Below are positions 1 to 12,403 of a DNA stretch of 64,000 nt, one piece after another. The notes beneath the pieces are model-generated. The model was given only the letters and a program-made list of their open reading frames with translations. It made no database searches and had not been told where the DNA came from. The DNA is from Acheta domesticus (Eukaryota; Arthropoda; Insecta; Orthoptera; Gryllidae). A program made the position numbers and the translations under genes. Numbering within the stretch: position 1 is the first letter of the stretch; the number at the start of each line of letters is the position of its first letter. The stretch is from assembly GCA_031308135.1 (NCBI GenBank), contig JAHLJT010009419.1, forward strand, positions 37,627,221 through 37,691,220, given 5' to 3'.

Positions 1-879
1 CATTCGTAATCGTTGCCTGGAAACTCTGAAGTTTTCGTACAGCCAGACCTCCTTGCAAACACGTTGCAATCTTAATTTAAGGTCTGTCAATGCAGATACC
101 AGTGGTGCAATGGGAGAAACATTGTGAATGTTGCACTAGTTCTTCAAAATAACAACGTGGTCATATGTTTTCCCGGGGAAAGAACTGAAAGTACAAAATT
201 GTTTAAAGAATTTGTGTCCTTGACGTACCTGAAACACGGAAAACATTTTCACCTAGACCTTTAGAAAATGATTGTATTATATTGATAAAACATATATTTT
301 TAATTCTTAAATATTTTTAATTTCTCTTAAATTATTTTTCAATTTATTATGGATCGAATGTTCATTCAGGGTACCCGCATGGCGTTGGTGTGGAACTGTT
401 GATATAAAATTTTCGATTTCAAAGTTTTCATCATGATAGTGTTGGAAGCGTTGATATTATTTTAGTTTATTGTTTAATTCACACGTAACTGCTGAAATGT
501 TAACACTTCTAAAACTGGTATCAATACTCAGGTAATATTGATGGTATTAAGTCGGGGGGGGAGGATAATAGTGATAATTCAAGTGATACATATATTTTTT
601 CTTCAATCTGAACTGTTGCCAAACTTTCGTAACTTTTGAAATTTTAGTGTATTGTGTTATTTCTTCGTGGTTCTTCTTAGAGCAGATTTTTATTTCTTAA
701 TTTAATTACTTGACCCTAAACGTTTCCTTATCCCACAGTCCATATTGCTTCCCCATATGAGAGTTCTGTTGAAGCGTTTCTTGTGCATTTGGCCGGCATT
801 TTTTTTTACCGTTGTTTGTATTTACATTCCAGCAATAATCTTGCACTTGGTTAAGAGGGTTTCGGTTCAAGGAGCATAT

Positions 880-1115
880 TATGAAGATGTAGTGTTGGGA
901 TTTAGTGTGGGGATGTATTCTGAGGGAGACGTGTGGGAGTGTAGTGTGAGGATGTATTCTGGGGGAGAAGTATGGAAGTGTAGTGTGAGGAGTGAAGTGT
1001 GGGAGCGTAGAGTGAGGGTGTCTGAGGGAATAGTGTAGTCGTGTAGTGTGAGGGTGTATTCTGGGGGAAATAGTGTGAGCGTGTAGTGTGGAGGTGTAGT
1101 GTGGGTGAGTAGTAT
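880..1115 (+). repeat. Degenerate G/T-rich minisatellite
   Basis: Loosely repeated units around GTGTAGTGTGAGGATGTATTCTGGGGGA and shorter forms. The units vary too much to fix one period. The open frames across it are repeat artefacts. Confidence 0.7.
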
Positions 1116-1139
1116 TGGGGGACTGATGGATCCAGGGCG

Positions 1140-1430
1140 TAGGAGAGTGACATGGTGAGGGCGGGGGCGAAGCGGGGGGCCAAGGGCAGGCGGGGAGGGG
1201 CGGGGAGCCGCGGGGGCGACGGCCTGCCGTGGAGCGCGCGGAGCGGGGGCGTGGTCGCGAAGCAGCGAGCGGCTGCCCGGTTGCCGATGCTATCGCCGCC
1301 TTCCTCCTGGCGCGGGTGACCGCCGCGGCGCGACGTCCGTTTCGCGCGAGGCCTCGCCCCAGGGAGCCAGTGCTCGCATGCATCTCCCGCGCCTCTACTG
1401 ACACGGGCGAGAGATAGCGGCCAAGAACCG
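1140..1430. other. CpG-rich island
   Basis: GC-rich DNA with frequent CpG, sharply bounded by AT-rich DNA. Open frames on both strands have no domain or codon pattern. It could be a promoter or an old repeat. Confidence 0.5.
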
Positions 1431-2189
1431 CGAACACAAGTACATTTCCGTTTTAAAAATATACAACGAGTGTGCAAATGTAAGGGAAGTTTCAAACCAT
1501 TAAAAAGCAAGAAAAGCTAGACCTTTAATTACAATACGAGCATAAATCTTGCGATTTGATGAGAAATATTTCCAGCTCCTCGTAAAAGCAAGCAGTAATG
1601 AGCTTATTTCCTACTGTTGGAAACGATGAGTGAAAAAGTGATGTGAACTGTGACGAGTGAAAATATAATAACTCTGATTTAAATTTCTTTCTCTCGTATG
1701 ATTTACGCTCTTCATGATGTGTACAGAATAAATGGAATTTCTGTGGTCTGTTACGTTTATGATGATAGTGTATATTATAGAAAATGTCATATGTTCAGTT
1801 CTTTTTTCTTGATCAGCATATCTGAGATGTCCTGGATGTGTATCTGAGTGCATGAGATTCCTAACATGGCCAGAGACTAATTGAATTGCGTTAGTGACGA
1901 ATTACGCAATCACTTTTACTCTCTCGCCTTACGAAGTTCTTCGTAAGAAGAGAAAGTAATGTAATCGTGCACCGGAAAACGGAGAATTTTTTTAACTTCT
2001 GCAACCCGAAATAACAAACTGAATCAAAAACAAAAATATTAGAATATCTTTTAGCTGATAAGTAATAGGAAGGAGTGAATGATTTGAACAGAACAGGAAA
2101 GGAAAAAAAACATGATTGGAACCTCTCGTTCTCAACGTTTCGAAGAGCTTTTGCATCTCGCGACGATGGAAAATGTGCCTGCCACAAAA

Positions 2190-2645
2190 ACTTCCGAGGG
2201 CCCACCGGATCGGAGGAGAGAGGCCGGGCGGAGCGATAAGAAATGGGGCGCACCGCTTCTGAATCGAGAAGCGCCGCGGCCTGGAGGGAGGGGGTCTGCT
2301 GGGCAACGGGGGCGGTGGGGAGGGGAGGGGGGGGTTCCCCTTCCGCCGAGCGCCCTCGCGAGCGGCCGCCGCTTATTTTCCTCTTCTCCTTCCGCCCGCT
2401 GCTGCCACCCCCACCGCCATAAACTCTCCGAGCCCCGCGCCCGCCCTTCGAGGTGGGGCCAGATCGTTGCGCTCGCCTCGGCGTGCCCGGTGCCCAGTGC
2501 CTGGGCCGGCCGCCGCCGCCACGCGTCCATCCTTCCGACGTACACGACGCACCATTTCACCGTTCTAACAAGGCCGTCACGATGAACCGAGCGGGCAGAG
2601 CGTGCGGGGAAGGGCTCAGTTCGGACAGAGGACGACGGGCGTAAC
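2190..2645. other. CpG-rich island
   Basis: GC-rich, CpG-dense block with overlapping open frames on both strands, none recognisable. Confidence 0.5.
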
Positions 2646-2689
2646 AGCGCATTGGGCACGGCCCTCTGAATCTCACGAGTGACTGTCCT

Positions 2690-2712
2690 TTTTTTTTTTT
2701 TTTTTTTTTTTT
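2690..2712 (+). repeat. Poly(T) run
   Basis: About 23 T at the edge of a CpG-rich island. Read on the other strand it could be the A-tail of a short retroposed sequence, but no TSD was found. Confidence 0.6.
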
Positions 2713-3597
2713 CATTTCCCCTCTCGAGTTGCCCTGAAAAGGCGGGAATTTATTCATTAGACGGGCGCTACAACCAGTTAGGCTTGTGCAGCAGAGAACG
2801 GGCCTATCTTAAATTATCTTAAAATTAACTTAAAACTAATACAAAGTGCCTCTTTGGGCCTTCTTATTTTGACATTAGTTTGGTTATATTTTTGCTTAAA
2901 AGTCCTTTAGATTGTCTCTTTTGTCTACTGTTTTCTTTATTTTTAGCATTCATACTCTCGTTCTTTCTTATATTATATTTACAAATATATTTATTCACTC
3001 ACACACACTTCACTCCACTATTTACACAATAATTACTCTTTTCGCGGCTGTCCACACCAGGGGCATTTGGTGAGGGGGGAGGGAATTATAGATTTTTGTT
3101 AAATAATAAACATTTCTTGTTATATTGTATATTATTTTTGTTATGTTTTTATGATATTATACAATCTTATTTTTTAGATAATTACGTAATTCTAAATATT
3201 TAAATCAATTTTACCAAATAAAATGAGGGTAACAAAACGAAAACTCTAGGCCTGGGCAGGGGCATGCCCTCCATGCCTCACCCCCTGGATCCGCCAAGGG
3301 TCCACATCGGGGAAAATGGAAGCGACGCGGGCCTGGCAGCGTTCGGGGAGGCAGGCGCTCCCAGGGCGTGGGCACGGAGCAGCCGCAGCGGATGAATGTG
3401 GGTGCGGAGCAGGTGGAGGGTCAGTTCGGAGGGGGCGGGCTGGAAAAACGTCCCCGCCCGCCGCCCCGAGCGCTCGCGCGTGGCGATTGCCTTCCTCCTC
3501 GTAATGAGAGCGAGCGCCCTTGCGGGGGCGGGCGGGCTTGTGAAAACAGCGGCGCCGCGCTCCGCCGCCGGCTGATTCACGCAGCGCCGGTGACGAT

Positions 3598-3899
3598 CAC
3601 GGTGTAAGAGATATAGGTGGGTTCACTCCCGGTCTAAAACTGAAGCTAATGTGAGGCTAGTTCTCACAGTTCTCGCTATGTAAGCGCTGCGAACGACTTG
3701 GGCATTTTTGGGACAAGGTGGCGATTTATTTAATAGCTTTGTAACCTCTGGTGGAAGCCACTAAATCGCGAGATGCCATCATGAATGCCCAACTCGATCG
3801 TGCGCACCGTACGGATAAGCGAGGAACTAGCCTCAAACTGGTTTCAAAAATTTTGTCCAAAAGACGGCTAGTTGACACATCTGTATGTCTTACACCGTG
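3598..3899. mobile_element. Palindromic hAT-type MITE, 302 bp, with 8-bp TSD
   Basis: The ends are inverted repeats: CACGGTGTAAGA on the left, and GTCTTACACCGTG on the right, whose complement is CACGGTGTAAGAC. The inverted similarity continues inward through the AGGCTAGTT and GGGCATT blocks, so the whole element is an imperfect palindrome. It is flanked by an exact 8-bp direct repeat, GTGACGAT, at 3590-3597 and 3900-3907. This fits the hAT target-site pattern nTnnnnAn. It has no coding capacity, so any movement would need a transposase in trans. Confidence 0.82.
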
Positions 3900-4185
3900 G
3901 TGACGATCCTTGAGGCGTCGCCTCGCCAGGGCCACGCTCCGGTGGAAGGACGCGGGAAGCCACTGCAGATAATTGAAGTAGCTTGGAAAACTACCTAGGA
4001 GAAAATAATCTGCTTTTCTATCTGGGTAATGGTCCTATTTCATGTAATTAAAACATTTTAATTGTAAGTTGTCACTCTCCTTTCAGCTCGTGACCTTGAT
4101 GAGACACTACCTGTAAATCGGACAACAGATGTAAGGTAGTTGTAAGAAGTATAACCTTCTTTTACGCCGCACAAGCTTCACGAGC

Positions 4186-4442
4186 TATACTGCGATTTTT
4201 GTAGGAAGAGCTCTCAAGGCCACTCAAATCCCATCTTCGCGATGGAATATGTCACGGCATTTGGCGTCTTTTCTCGGTCTTGCCGGTAGAAGTCGCATGA
4301 TCGCAAGCACTGCTTCATACGGTCGCGATCGTGCGAAATCTAGCGGAACGACTGTGAATGACACAAAATGCCGTGACATATTCCATCGCGAAGATGGGAT
4401 TTGAGTGGCCTTGAGAGCTCTTCCTACAAAAATCGCAGTATA
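4186..4442. mobile_element. Fold-back MITE family A, copy 1 (TA target, Tc1/mariner-like)
   Basis: A 257-bp nearly complete inverted repeat running from TATACTGCGATTTTT to AAAAATCGCAGTATA. The arms share AAATCCCATCTTCGCGATGG and GTCACGGCATTT. The TA at each end fits a TA target duplication. No transposase is encoded. The same element recurs at 49649-49905 with the same length and near-identical arms. Confidence 0.82.
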
Positions 4443-4449
4443 CGTCGGG

Positions 4450-6780
4450 TTCTATATGGATACCCCGATTAAGCCAAGAAAGGACCTCTAGTCTCGCTAG
4501 AAGCACTGAAAGGGGAAAACCAGAAAATGTTTCTTGGAAAGAGAGATTGTTTAGAAAGATACACCGTATCTTCTCTTTTGCGACGTATTTATTTGCGCTT
4601 GGAGTTTGTTATCCTGTAGAGGACACAACGCATTCGACCTTCTGTAATGCCGCCAGTGGTCTCGAGTTGTCCAAAGGTATCACGTTGCTAGGCATGGCGG
4701 TAACACTCGACTTTCACGACGTCGTTCTTTGAAATATTTACAATTTTTTAACACAGTTGTAAATATAATGTGGAAGACCAGGTTTGAGAGTAGGTGGAAA
4801 GTTTGATCCTTTCCGAGCAAATTTCTCTTCTTGATCGATAAGATTTGTTTTAAAACGGATTAAACCGTCTAATGCGTATAGTGGGAAATATGATTATCTA
4901 CCTTTTTTACCTTTGCTTATTTATATTCGCGTGTTTAGTTTTCGTGTGAGATATACCATACCGAGTTTCTGCGTGTCGCGGTGTTCTGTGTGTTTTCAGA
5001 GCTGAGAGTAAGATTAAAACGCACGTGAGCATTGCAATACAATTGCCTCTGTGGTATCTTTGCCGAACGACATTGCCCTTTCTTAACGTGGACATGCAGA
5101 GATCGGCAACATCACAGTGAACTCCGTGAAAAATCTTATCTAACCTCTTTGCCAGACGAGATGAATTTGCCTCATGTGACTCCATCTCGGAATGTTGCGT
5201 CTCTGAAGACTTCGAGTTACCTTCTCATCAACTGCCGCCAGGACCTCGCTATGCATGTACTTTAAATGCGTGCTCGTTCTTTGAGTGTATAATTTCTATA
5301 CAAAATTCCAGTCCTGGAAACCTATAATTCCTTAGGAGTGCCTCAAAAACTGGTCATTACTGACTTCAGATAATATTTTTACAGGGTAATTTTCATGCCA
5401 GTCTATTTTGACCCACGTTTTCTTCTAATATATTATAGTTATTTGTTAGAAGTAAAAACATTATTAACAAGTTATTGATTCTAGGTAACTCCCCAAGAAA
5501 TGTCAATATCTCTGGGGAGTTATTGGAGTTCTACCTTACAATCTTCGTCCCTGTTATTCATAATGAGAGCTTTGGAGTACCTGTAGGTAAATTATTTGTG
5601 TTTATGTGCATGTCGATCGTCTGATACAAACTATATTGAACGCAGTTTAATTTACATTTTCAATACGTCGCGTGATTCTTCTGTTGAATCTTATTTTTCC
5701 ATCGACTTTTCGGATCGTTCATCAGAATTCATAGATGAATGAGATTTTCAAACGTAGACTTCAAAGTGTACATTAAATTTTTTATATCTCGAACATTCTA
5801 CTCTACATTGAATATTGAAGACATTAAAGGTTACACTAAAGACCCACAACTTCTTTAATCAATATTCATTTCTTAGGAGGGAGACTTCTCTACTGGAATT
5901 GTATTCCCTTTCAATGTGGTCGACTTCAGAAGGAAGGCACATTCATTCCCAAATTAAATTTTAAGAACCGGAACTCTTTAGTACTTTTGTTATATTCAAT
6001 CTGTGCGTACGTATATTAAACAGAAGTACTGTGATGTACGTATATTAAAAGGTTTGGCGCAGTCTAATCAGATGCTAAATACATTTTGGTGTAACAATAA
6101 TATTCAGAGAAACTAATGCGCTGAAAAAGCTACATTACCTTAACACTGTTCAATGCAACGATTCTGTAAGTATATCGATGTTTCTTGGAAGTCGAAGGAG
6201 ACTTAGGAGGCGTAGTATCAGAGCGGATGGAATGCTGCTCCAAACCTTTCATCTTCACGTTTGAGTGGGGAGCGCGCGGTTCGCCGTTAGACTTGTTTAA
6301 ATATTAACGGTTCAGAGAATGTTGGTTTTCGTAAACGTGTGGTATTGAATCTCAACGAGATTTGCCGCCCACCCTTGGCACAAATCACGCTGACCAATAG
6401 GACAGCTCGTTCACCTCCTTGGAACCTAGCGCAAACATATTGAAAAGCCAAGAAACACGGAAGGCTACGTGATCATGGAACGCCGTAAAAGAAAGTGCAA
6501 AAATATTGAATTAGATTTTTTCTTGTGATTGTTTTGTTTAGAATTTATTTGAATTGGTGAATAGTGTCTGACTTTAAATTTCTCTTAAAATAATTGTCAG
6601 TCTTTCTTTAGGATATCGATAGATTCCGAGAACTTCCTTACTGATGCCCAAACTTTGCGGTGATTATCATGAAAACCATGCGTAATTTGTGCTGACTTAT
6701 TGAAAGCTTTTGTATTTGAATTTAATGTGCCGAACTTTCCAAATACAAAGATCGGAGAATGTCAATTTTGAAGAAAATCG
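4450..6780. other. No gene or named repeat seen
   Basis: Mostly AT-rich single-copy-like DNA. Short open frames (61-92 codons) at 4547-5265 overlap each other on opposite strands and have no recognisable domain. Confidence 0.6.
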
Positions 6781-6784
6781 TCTG

Positions 6785-7085
6785 AATGGTTAGGTTCTAG
6801 GGTTGACCACAAACGGACAAAAGAATAAACAGACTGATGGACGAAAGATCAAAAGGAGATAGTTTTGCCAAGACCCATTTTTGTGTGTCAAGGACCCACA
6901 AAACGTGGATTTTGACTGTACAACTTATTAGAGAAAGTGAATTAATAATTACAGGAACATGATTTATCCACTTTTTGGGTGTCAGGGACCTACAAGACCA
7001 GTTTTTCTGTTAAAAAACTGTTGCTTTACGCTGAAGCATTCTTTTTCTTCACTACGTAAGTACGTAGTTGGCGAGAAAAGTAAAA
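6785..7085 (+). repeat. Dispersed repeat family X, copy 1
   Basis: Shares an ordered set of blocks with 21750-21990 and 47490-47775: TTATCCACTTTTTGGGTGTC (variant TTTTTCGGTATC), a TTTTCTGTT/GCTGAAAA block, GCTGAAGCATT and CACTACGTAAGTACGTAGT. Non-coding in all copies. The element type is unknown. Confidence 0.6.
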
Positions 7086-7089
7086 ACAG

Positions 7090-9420
7090 GTCGCTCGGAA
7101 ACGGGGTGGCAGCTAACACACCGATGGCCTCCCCCGGACATTAGCGGTGATGGGCGTCAAATGTAGACATGGATTTTAGGACAAATGCCTATTTACTTCC
7201 TTTAAGAGATTGTGGAAAATAATTGCAGATGTTTCACGAATGATGAGAAAATAGATCTACTGAAAGCATCTAATGGTGTTTCAAATGTCCTAAAACGGTG
7301 GTAGTATTATTTTGCCTAAATCAGCCTAAAGTGAGAAGATTTAATGAATTATCATATTTGTATTACTCATTTTTTAAGTGTGTGTTACTGAAATGCAAAT
7401 ACTTTACCGAATTTCCCGAAACGTGAATATTTCCTGATCGAATACACAATCGACAACGCACCGAAATCTCTCACCCAACACACCGAAAGGACGGGAGCTC
7501 TGCAGGTCAATATAAAGATGATATTTTACACTTGTCTTCGATCGGCACGCACATGTTAGGCAATTGCATCCATTCCCAATCCAGCTGCGCTGTTGATAGG
7601 TTGAGTATGAAAAGTGTGAAAGAATGAAATAAATGAAAGTGAATAAAATAATAAGCTTTTAGACATTCCCATAAATGTAACAATACTAGACTTTCCTGAA
7701 AAATAGAAAGTGTCTAATTTAAAAAACTTTCGTGATCAGTGTTAGATGCCAGAAAGGTAACGTTTCATGTCTAATGTTTTTTACATGCTGGTTAATCATT
7801 TTGTAACCTATTTTAAGTGCCTAAAACTTAATTTTTCATAGGTAATAGAACCTAATTTTATATTTTTTAGTTATTTAAGGTCGCATCAGCTTCTAGATCA
7901 TTAGCAACCACTGCGGGATTTTAACGTAATGGTGTCTATGAGGATGAAACGATATACTGATGATAAGCGAGTGAAAGGACGGACACACAACCCGCGATTC
8001 TTCGGTCCGAGATGGCTGCGGCACCACTTTCTTAGCGCTCTCGGCCACCTATTTTAGGTGTGTTAATCATAATTTCCTTGTGCCTAAAATTCCGAGGTGC
8101 ACTCATAAGCCACGCGCCGAGCGAACGAGCGAGCTGGCGAGCGACGTCGTCTCGAGTGCAACGGGACGCGGCCGCGCGGGGCGGCTGATTGTGGGAGTCA
8201 CGTGGGCGCCGTTAGGCGGGTGGCGTTGGGTGACGCCGTCGCCGCCTCATTAAGGGCATACGCAGCGCACCAACAACCAAGGGAACTGGGGCGCGGTCCC
8301 CCCCGCCCCCACCCCCCGCCACGCTCTCACCGCCCATGCACTTTTTTAGAGGGCACCGAGCCACTCGCGGCAGGAGTGTAGAGTACTCGAGCCTTGGGAA
8401 TCGTTCGTGTACCTTCGCGGAATTACGGGATTACGATGAATTGTTTGTCTTCTTCTTTTTCTTTTTACTCTTTTTCGTATGACGATTATTTTCATTGTAA
8501 TGAAAGTTATGGTGATGAAAGATGAGACGAGAGTCTGTTATTGAGATATGTATTTAGTAACATTGCTCCCAGTTTGCGTTTGTTTTCTGATAAGAAGAAT
8601 GTCGTTGTTGCGAGAAGTGAGTGCAGTATTGAGAGTATCATTTTTGTTATTCGGTAAGGTAGGAATATGACTGAAATGTTAATCAAATCAGTTTTTCAAT
8701 AGAAATGATAAAGAATGTTTTTCAGGAATGTTTCTTATCTCTAGATTCTCTTTTATGTCTACGCAGTTCTGTTGTACTTATTTAAGTAATGAAACTTCCT
8801 GAAATTACTACGTCCTTTATCTTGGGATCAATACGAAACGTTAACAATGTGAAATGAAATGGAATCGATTTGGCCAAAAAAAAGCAGATTGATAAGTATC
8901 AATATTTACTCCTGAGCGCCTCGTTTATTGAAAAAGGTTTCTAATAAAAATATATTTGTTTTCTTCTTCTTCTTCTCCTTCCTTTTCTTATTTTTGTTCT
9001 TCTTCTGGTATTTATTTATCTTTAGATAATTATCAAGGGCACTTTGTATTAGTGTATTTACATTTTGTTTTCTATTTTTCAGGTTAGTTTCTGATCATGT
9101 GAACTTTGCTCCCGGAAGCAGTTATCAAATTCCTTGCCATAATTTTGGTAAGTTTCGTTGATATCATTTCCTTTTACAAGCATTTTTTTCATATATTCTT
9201 TTTCGAAGCTGTAGAAGCTATAAATAAAATTGGCTCCAAAATGTGAATATAACTTATGTTGATGTCTGACTTGTGATCAAAGGCTAGCACTTTCAGTCTA
9301 CAATTACCCTCAACAAGAGATTCACAAGAACGATCAAAAACCGTCCAAAAACTATCATATCCAAAGGATGACGAAAGTCTATGGCTTAAGAAAATTTTAA
9401 TATGGTTACCTCAAAGATTC
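7090..9420. other. Mostly AT-rich DNA, no gene seen
   Basis: Contains the 8.1-8.3 kb CpG-rich island and a CTT-rich run at 8960-9010. No frame above 60 codons has domain-like content. Confidence 0.55.
8090..8345. other. CpG-rich island
   Basis: CpG-dense block with GAGCGAACGAGCGAGC-type repeats and a C-run near 8300. No gene is attached to it. Confidence 0.5.
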
Positions 9421-9484
9421 AGGAAGCTAAGAAAAACTCGAAAAAACGCAGATGTACACGCAAGCTTCCGCGGCTCGAGTTCAT

Positions 9485-9639
9485 TTCTTCTCGGCTGTCC
9501 GGGTGACGCCGCGTCGTTGGCAGAGAGGCCGACGTTTCGCCTAACATGTCGTAGGCTTCCTGAGGAAGCCTACGACATGTTAGGCGAAACGTCGGCCTCT
9601 CTGCCAACGACGCGGCGTCACCCGGACAGCCGAGAAGAA
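9485..9639. repeat. Perfect palindrome, ~77-78-bp arms with 3-bp loop
   Basis: The left arm ends GTAGGCTTCC, the loop is TGA, and the right arm begins GGAAGCCTAC. The arms are complementary without a visible mismatch out to TTCTTCTCGG / CCGAGAAGAA. A near-matching pair (TCGAAAAAACGCAG at 9438-9451 and TCGAAAAACGCAG at 9646-9658) brackets it and could be a target-site duplication of a ~190-bp insertion. It would form a strong hairpin in RNA or single-stranded DNA. A fold-back assembly artefact is possible. Confidence 0.8.
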
Positions 9640-9839
9640 AAGGAATCGAAAAACGCAGGAAAAACGAGGGAGAAAGGCGATGAAAGAAAGAGATCTTCAA
9701 GAGGAAGATCGGGAATATCGAAGGACGTGGCGACTGGGATGCGAGAAGCGGCTTTGTCTGTAAAGAACCTTGATAATACTTTTTTTTTCTCCCCGCGGCT
9801 TTTTCCAGTTTCAGAGGATGCCGGTTTTTGAATTCCCCG

Positions 9840-10082
9840 CGCCGGGTACCCATTATGTCCCTCATGGGGATACACATTAACCTTTTCACTAGACACTGAC
9901 CACTGCGGGCCTCTCTGTCTGTGGTCAACACACTCACAAGGCCTCCGCGACAACACACGTACATGAAAGACAAGGGACAAACTACTGTGCCCACGGCGGG
10001 ACTCGCACCCGCGACCCTTCCGACCGAGGCGCTGAGTGTGCACACGCTCTAGCCACCTCGGCCATCCAGGTCGGCAAAAGAG
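9840..10082 (-). mobile_element. tRNA-derived SINE, family 2, copy 1
   Basis: Read on the minus strand, the head has a box-A-like GAGGTGGCTAGAGCG and a box-B-like GGGTGCGAGTCCC spaced as in a tRNA, followed by an unrelated body. The stretch AGCGCCTCGGTCGGAAGGGTCGCGGG closely matches the copy at 56564-56822. It is not a functional tRNA gene because the acceptor stem does not pair properly. The 3' boundary near 9840 is approximate. Confidence 0.65.
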
Positions 10083-10184
10083 CCTGCCTAATACTACTAC
10101 TACAAAAAACTGTTTGGCTAAAGGCAGGTGTATTCGCTCTGCTAAAGAGAGTTTCCCTCTATTGTGCATGCAATCGGAGCGAAT

Positions 10185-10500
10185 CGGGAACGGAGGCCAG
10201 ACAAGGCCGGGCAAGGCCGCGCGCGACCTCGCCCAAGGGCTGCCGCCGCCGCCGTCACCGCCTCCGCGGCAAAAAGGAGCGTCCTTGCTTCCCCGCCTCC
10301 ACCTCCGCCGCCGCCGCGTCGCCGTAATTGCTCAATTTGCGACGCCGGGGGCTTTTTGTCGGCGCCATCTGCATAATCCCAGTCGCTTTCGCCCGCCCAT
10401 TCATGCCCCAGCGAGGAGCAGCGCGCTTCTTCCACGGACGCCACAATTTCTCGTTCGATACGAGAAGCGCGGAGGTTTGGGACGTTCGAAGTGCTGTGGT
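10185..10500. other. CpG-rich island
   Basis: GC-rich block just right of SINE family 2 copy 1, with a run of CGCC triplets. It has no recognisable protein. Confidence 0.45.
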
Positions 10501-11955
10501 GCACAGTATTCGGAAAGTAATGGCTTCACAGTGTTCCAATATGTAGTTTGTGTATACTCGGATATGAACAAAATTTCATAAGAAACATGATACATAGCTG
10601 ACAAGGAAAATAAATCAAGATTTCTTTTTTCAATTATTTTGGGATTCAAAATTTTTCAAAATCGGTAACTTCAAACAATCAGGGAGAGTTTTTCACAAAC
10701 GAAATTGTAAGATCTTTAAATTTAAGCATTTAGTACTTTAGAAATAACACGTTTTTGGGTTTCTTGATATTTATAGGTTCTATCCAAAAGGGTCGAAATA
10801 CCTTGTGCGCATACGCGAGAAGAATCGGAATATCATCGCGGAATATCATCATTAGGGGACAGATTTTAATGAAATGTCAATTTTTTTATTTTCACTTTAG
10901 AACAATGCCGTTGAGTATAGAAATTAATTTTATGTTATGACAAAAGTAAATAGCCAATTTTTATACGACTTTTTTCTATTTTTCATATATTTCGAATAAT
11001 AAGTAATTTTTTTACCTTTTCCCGTTCCCTATTTAAATCATTTTCCGCCGATTTCATCGACTTTAATGTCAATTTAATGGTACTTCTTTTAAATAATATT
11101 TACGCGATGCAACAAATGTTCTGCCCAGAATTTCTCAGAAGCTTATTCAACTTATTCGCTCAGAAGTTGTAAGGTCAGACGTTGTTTGTATGTAATCCAT
11201 GGTTCCTGTAACGCCTAACTGGGCTATTGTCCGTTCGGCCGATTTCGCGATAATTAAAGTCGGAGATTTCGTAAACAAACCGAAAGTTTGCAAGTTGAGT
11301 TCACTTTAACGGAAGGAAGAAGCCTTGATTACATTAGTAACATATCCAAAAGCTCGAGTTGTTCATCCGAACGGTTTTGATAAGATTTTTTACATCATTT
11401 TATTTGCTTTTAAGGCACTATAAAATCATTTAAAGAGTATTTTAATGATCGTTTTTGGCGATGTTTAAGGTGATCAAAATCCGTCCCTACTCGTCATTCA
11501 CTCTTTGTCTATGTTTAAAAGGAGTTTTGATGAGGCTTGGCTTAAGAATGTTGTAACGTCTCTGCCTCTCTACGAAAAACTTTTATTCTCAACGTATCGA
11601 TTCCGCTCATAAAGATTTGGCTATAATGATGAAAAATGTGCGACTTTCAGCGAGTTAACTTCGTTTTCGAAGGTAGTTGCAAGTCACCGCAGGTCACAAA
11701 CATGCGTATCGCGGGTAGGGCAGTTTACATCCTGCGTCCGGTCGTAAAAGGACTATTGAGTAATTTATTAAAAATGTAGTCTGTTAATATTTAATAGTCA
11801 ATGGAGAATATTTCAATCATTAAAATCCAAAGTCATAATACTTAAGATACTTTATTGTCTATTGACGAAAAATTTTAAGTGATGTTAAAAAATATAAACG
11901 ATGTTATAATAGTACATTATGAAACGATGATGTAACGAAGGACATTAATACATGA

Positions 11956-12007
11956 GTGTGATATTACGATACGAGCGAGGAACGAGTGAGTATCGTAAAC
12001 TTCACAC
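11956..12007. other. Short hairpin, CGATAC / GTATCG arms
   Basis: GTGTGATATTACGATAC at 11956-11972 pairs imperfectly with TATCGTAAACTTCACAC at 11991-12007, enclosing a purine-rich loop with GAGCGAGGAACGAGTGAG. It may belong to an undescribed repeat. Confidence 0.45.
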
Positions 12008-12403
12008 GAGTGTAGTAACACCCATTACATAGAGTTTCGTACGGTACTTTTTTACGACAAATGGTAACATTCATAAGTAAACGTTTACCTTGAATAATTT
12101 CTTGGAAGGTTTAAAAAAAAAAGTATTCCCCTGTTCGGCATTGTTACCTTTTAGGGGTATTAATAAATACATTTGATTCACGTTTAGGCTTGATCATTCC
12201 TAAGTATTGTTGTCATGTGGCTACTTCTGCATATTCATAATTGAAGATATATCTTCAATTACCTAATTGCTAATTGTTTCTTTTTTTGTTTAACCAAACT
12301 TTTGGAACATTTGAAATGATTTAGATTAACTTGATTACGGGGGCTTTAAATCATCTTTTGGATAGCGTGATCTGATTCTTTTGGGGTTTTGGTACCTTTT
12401 TCC

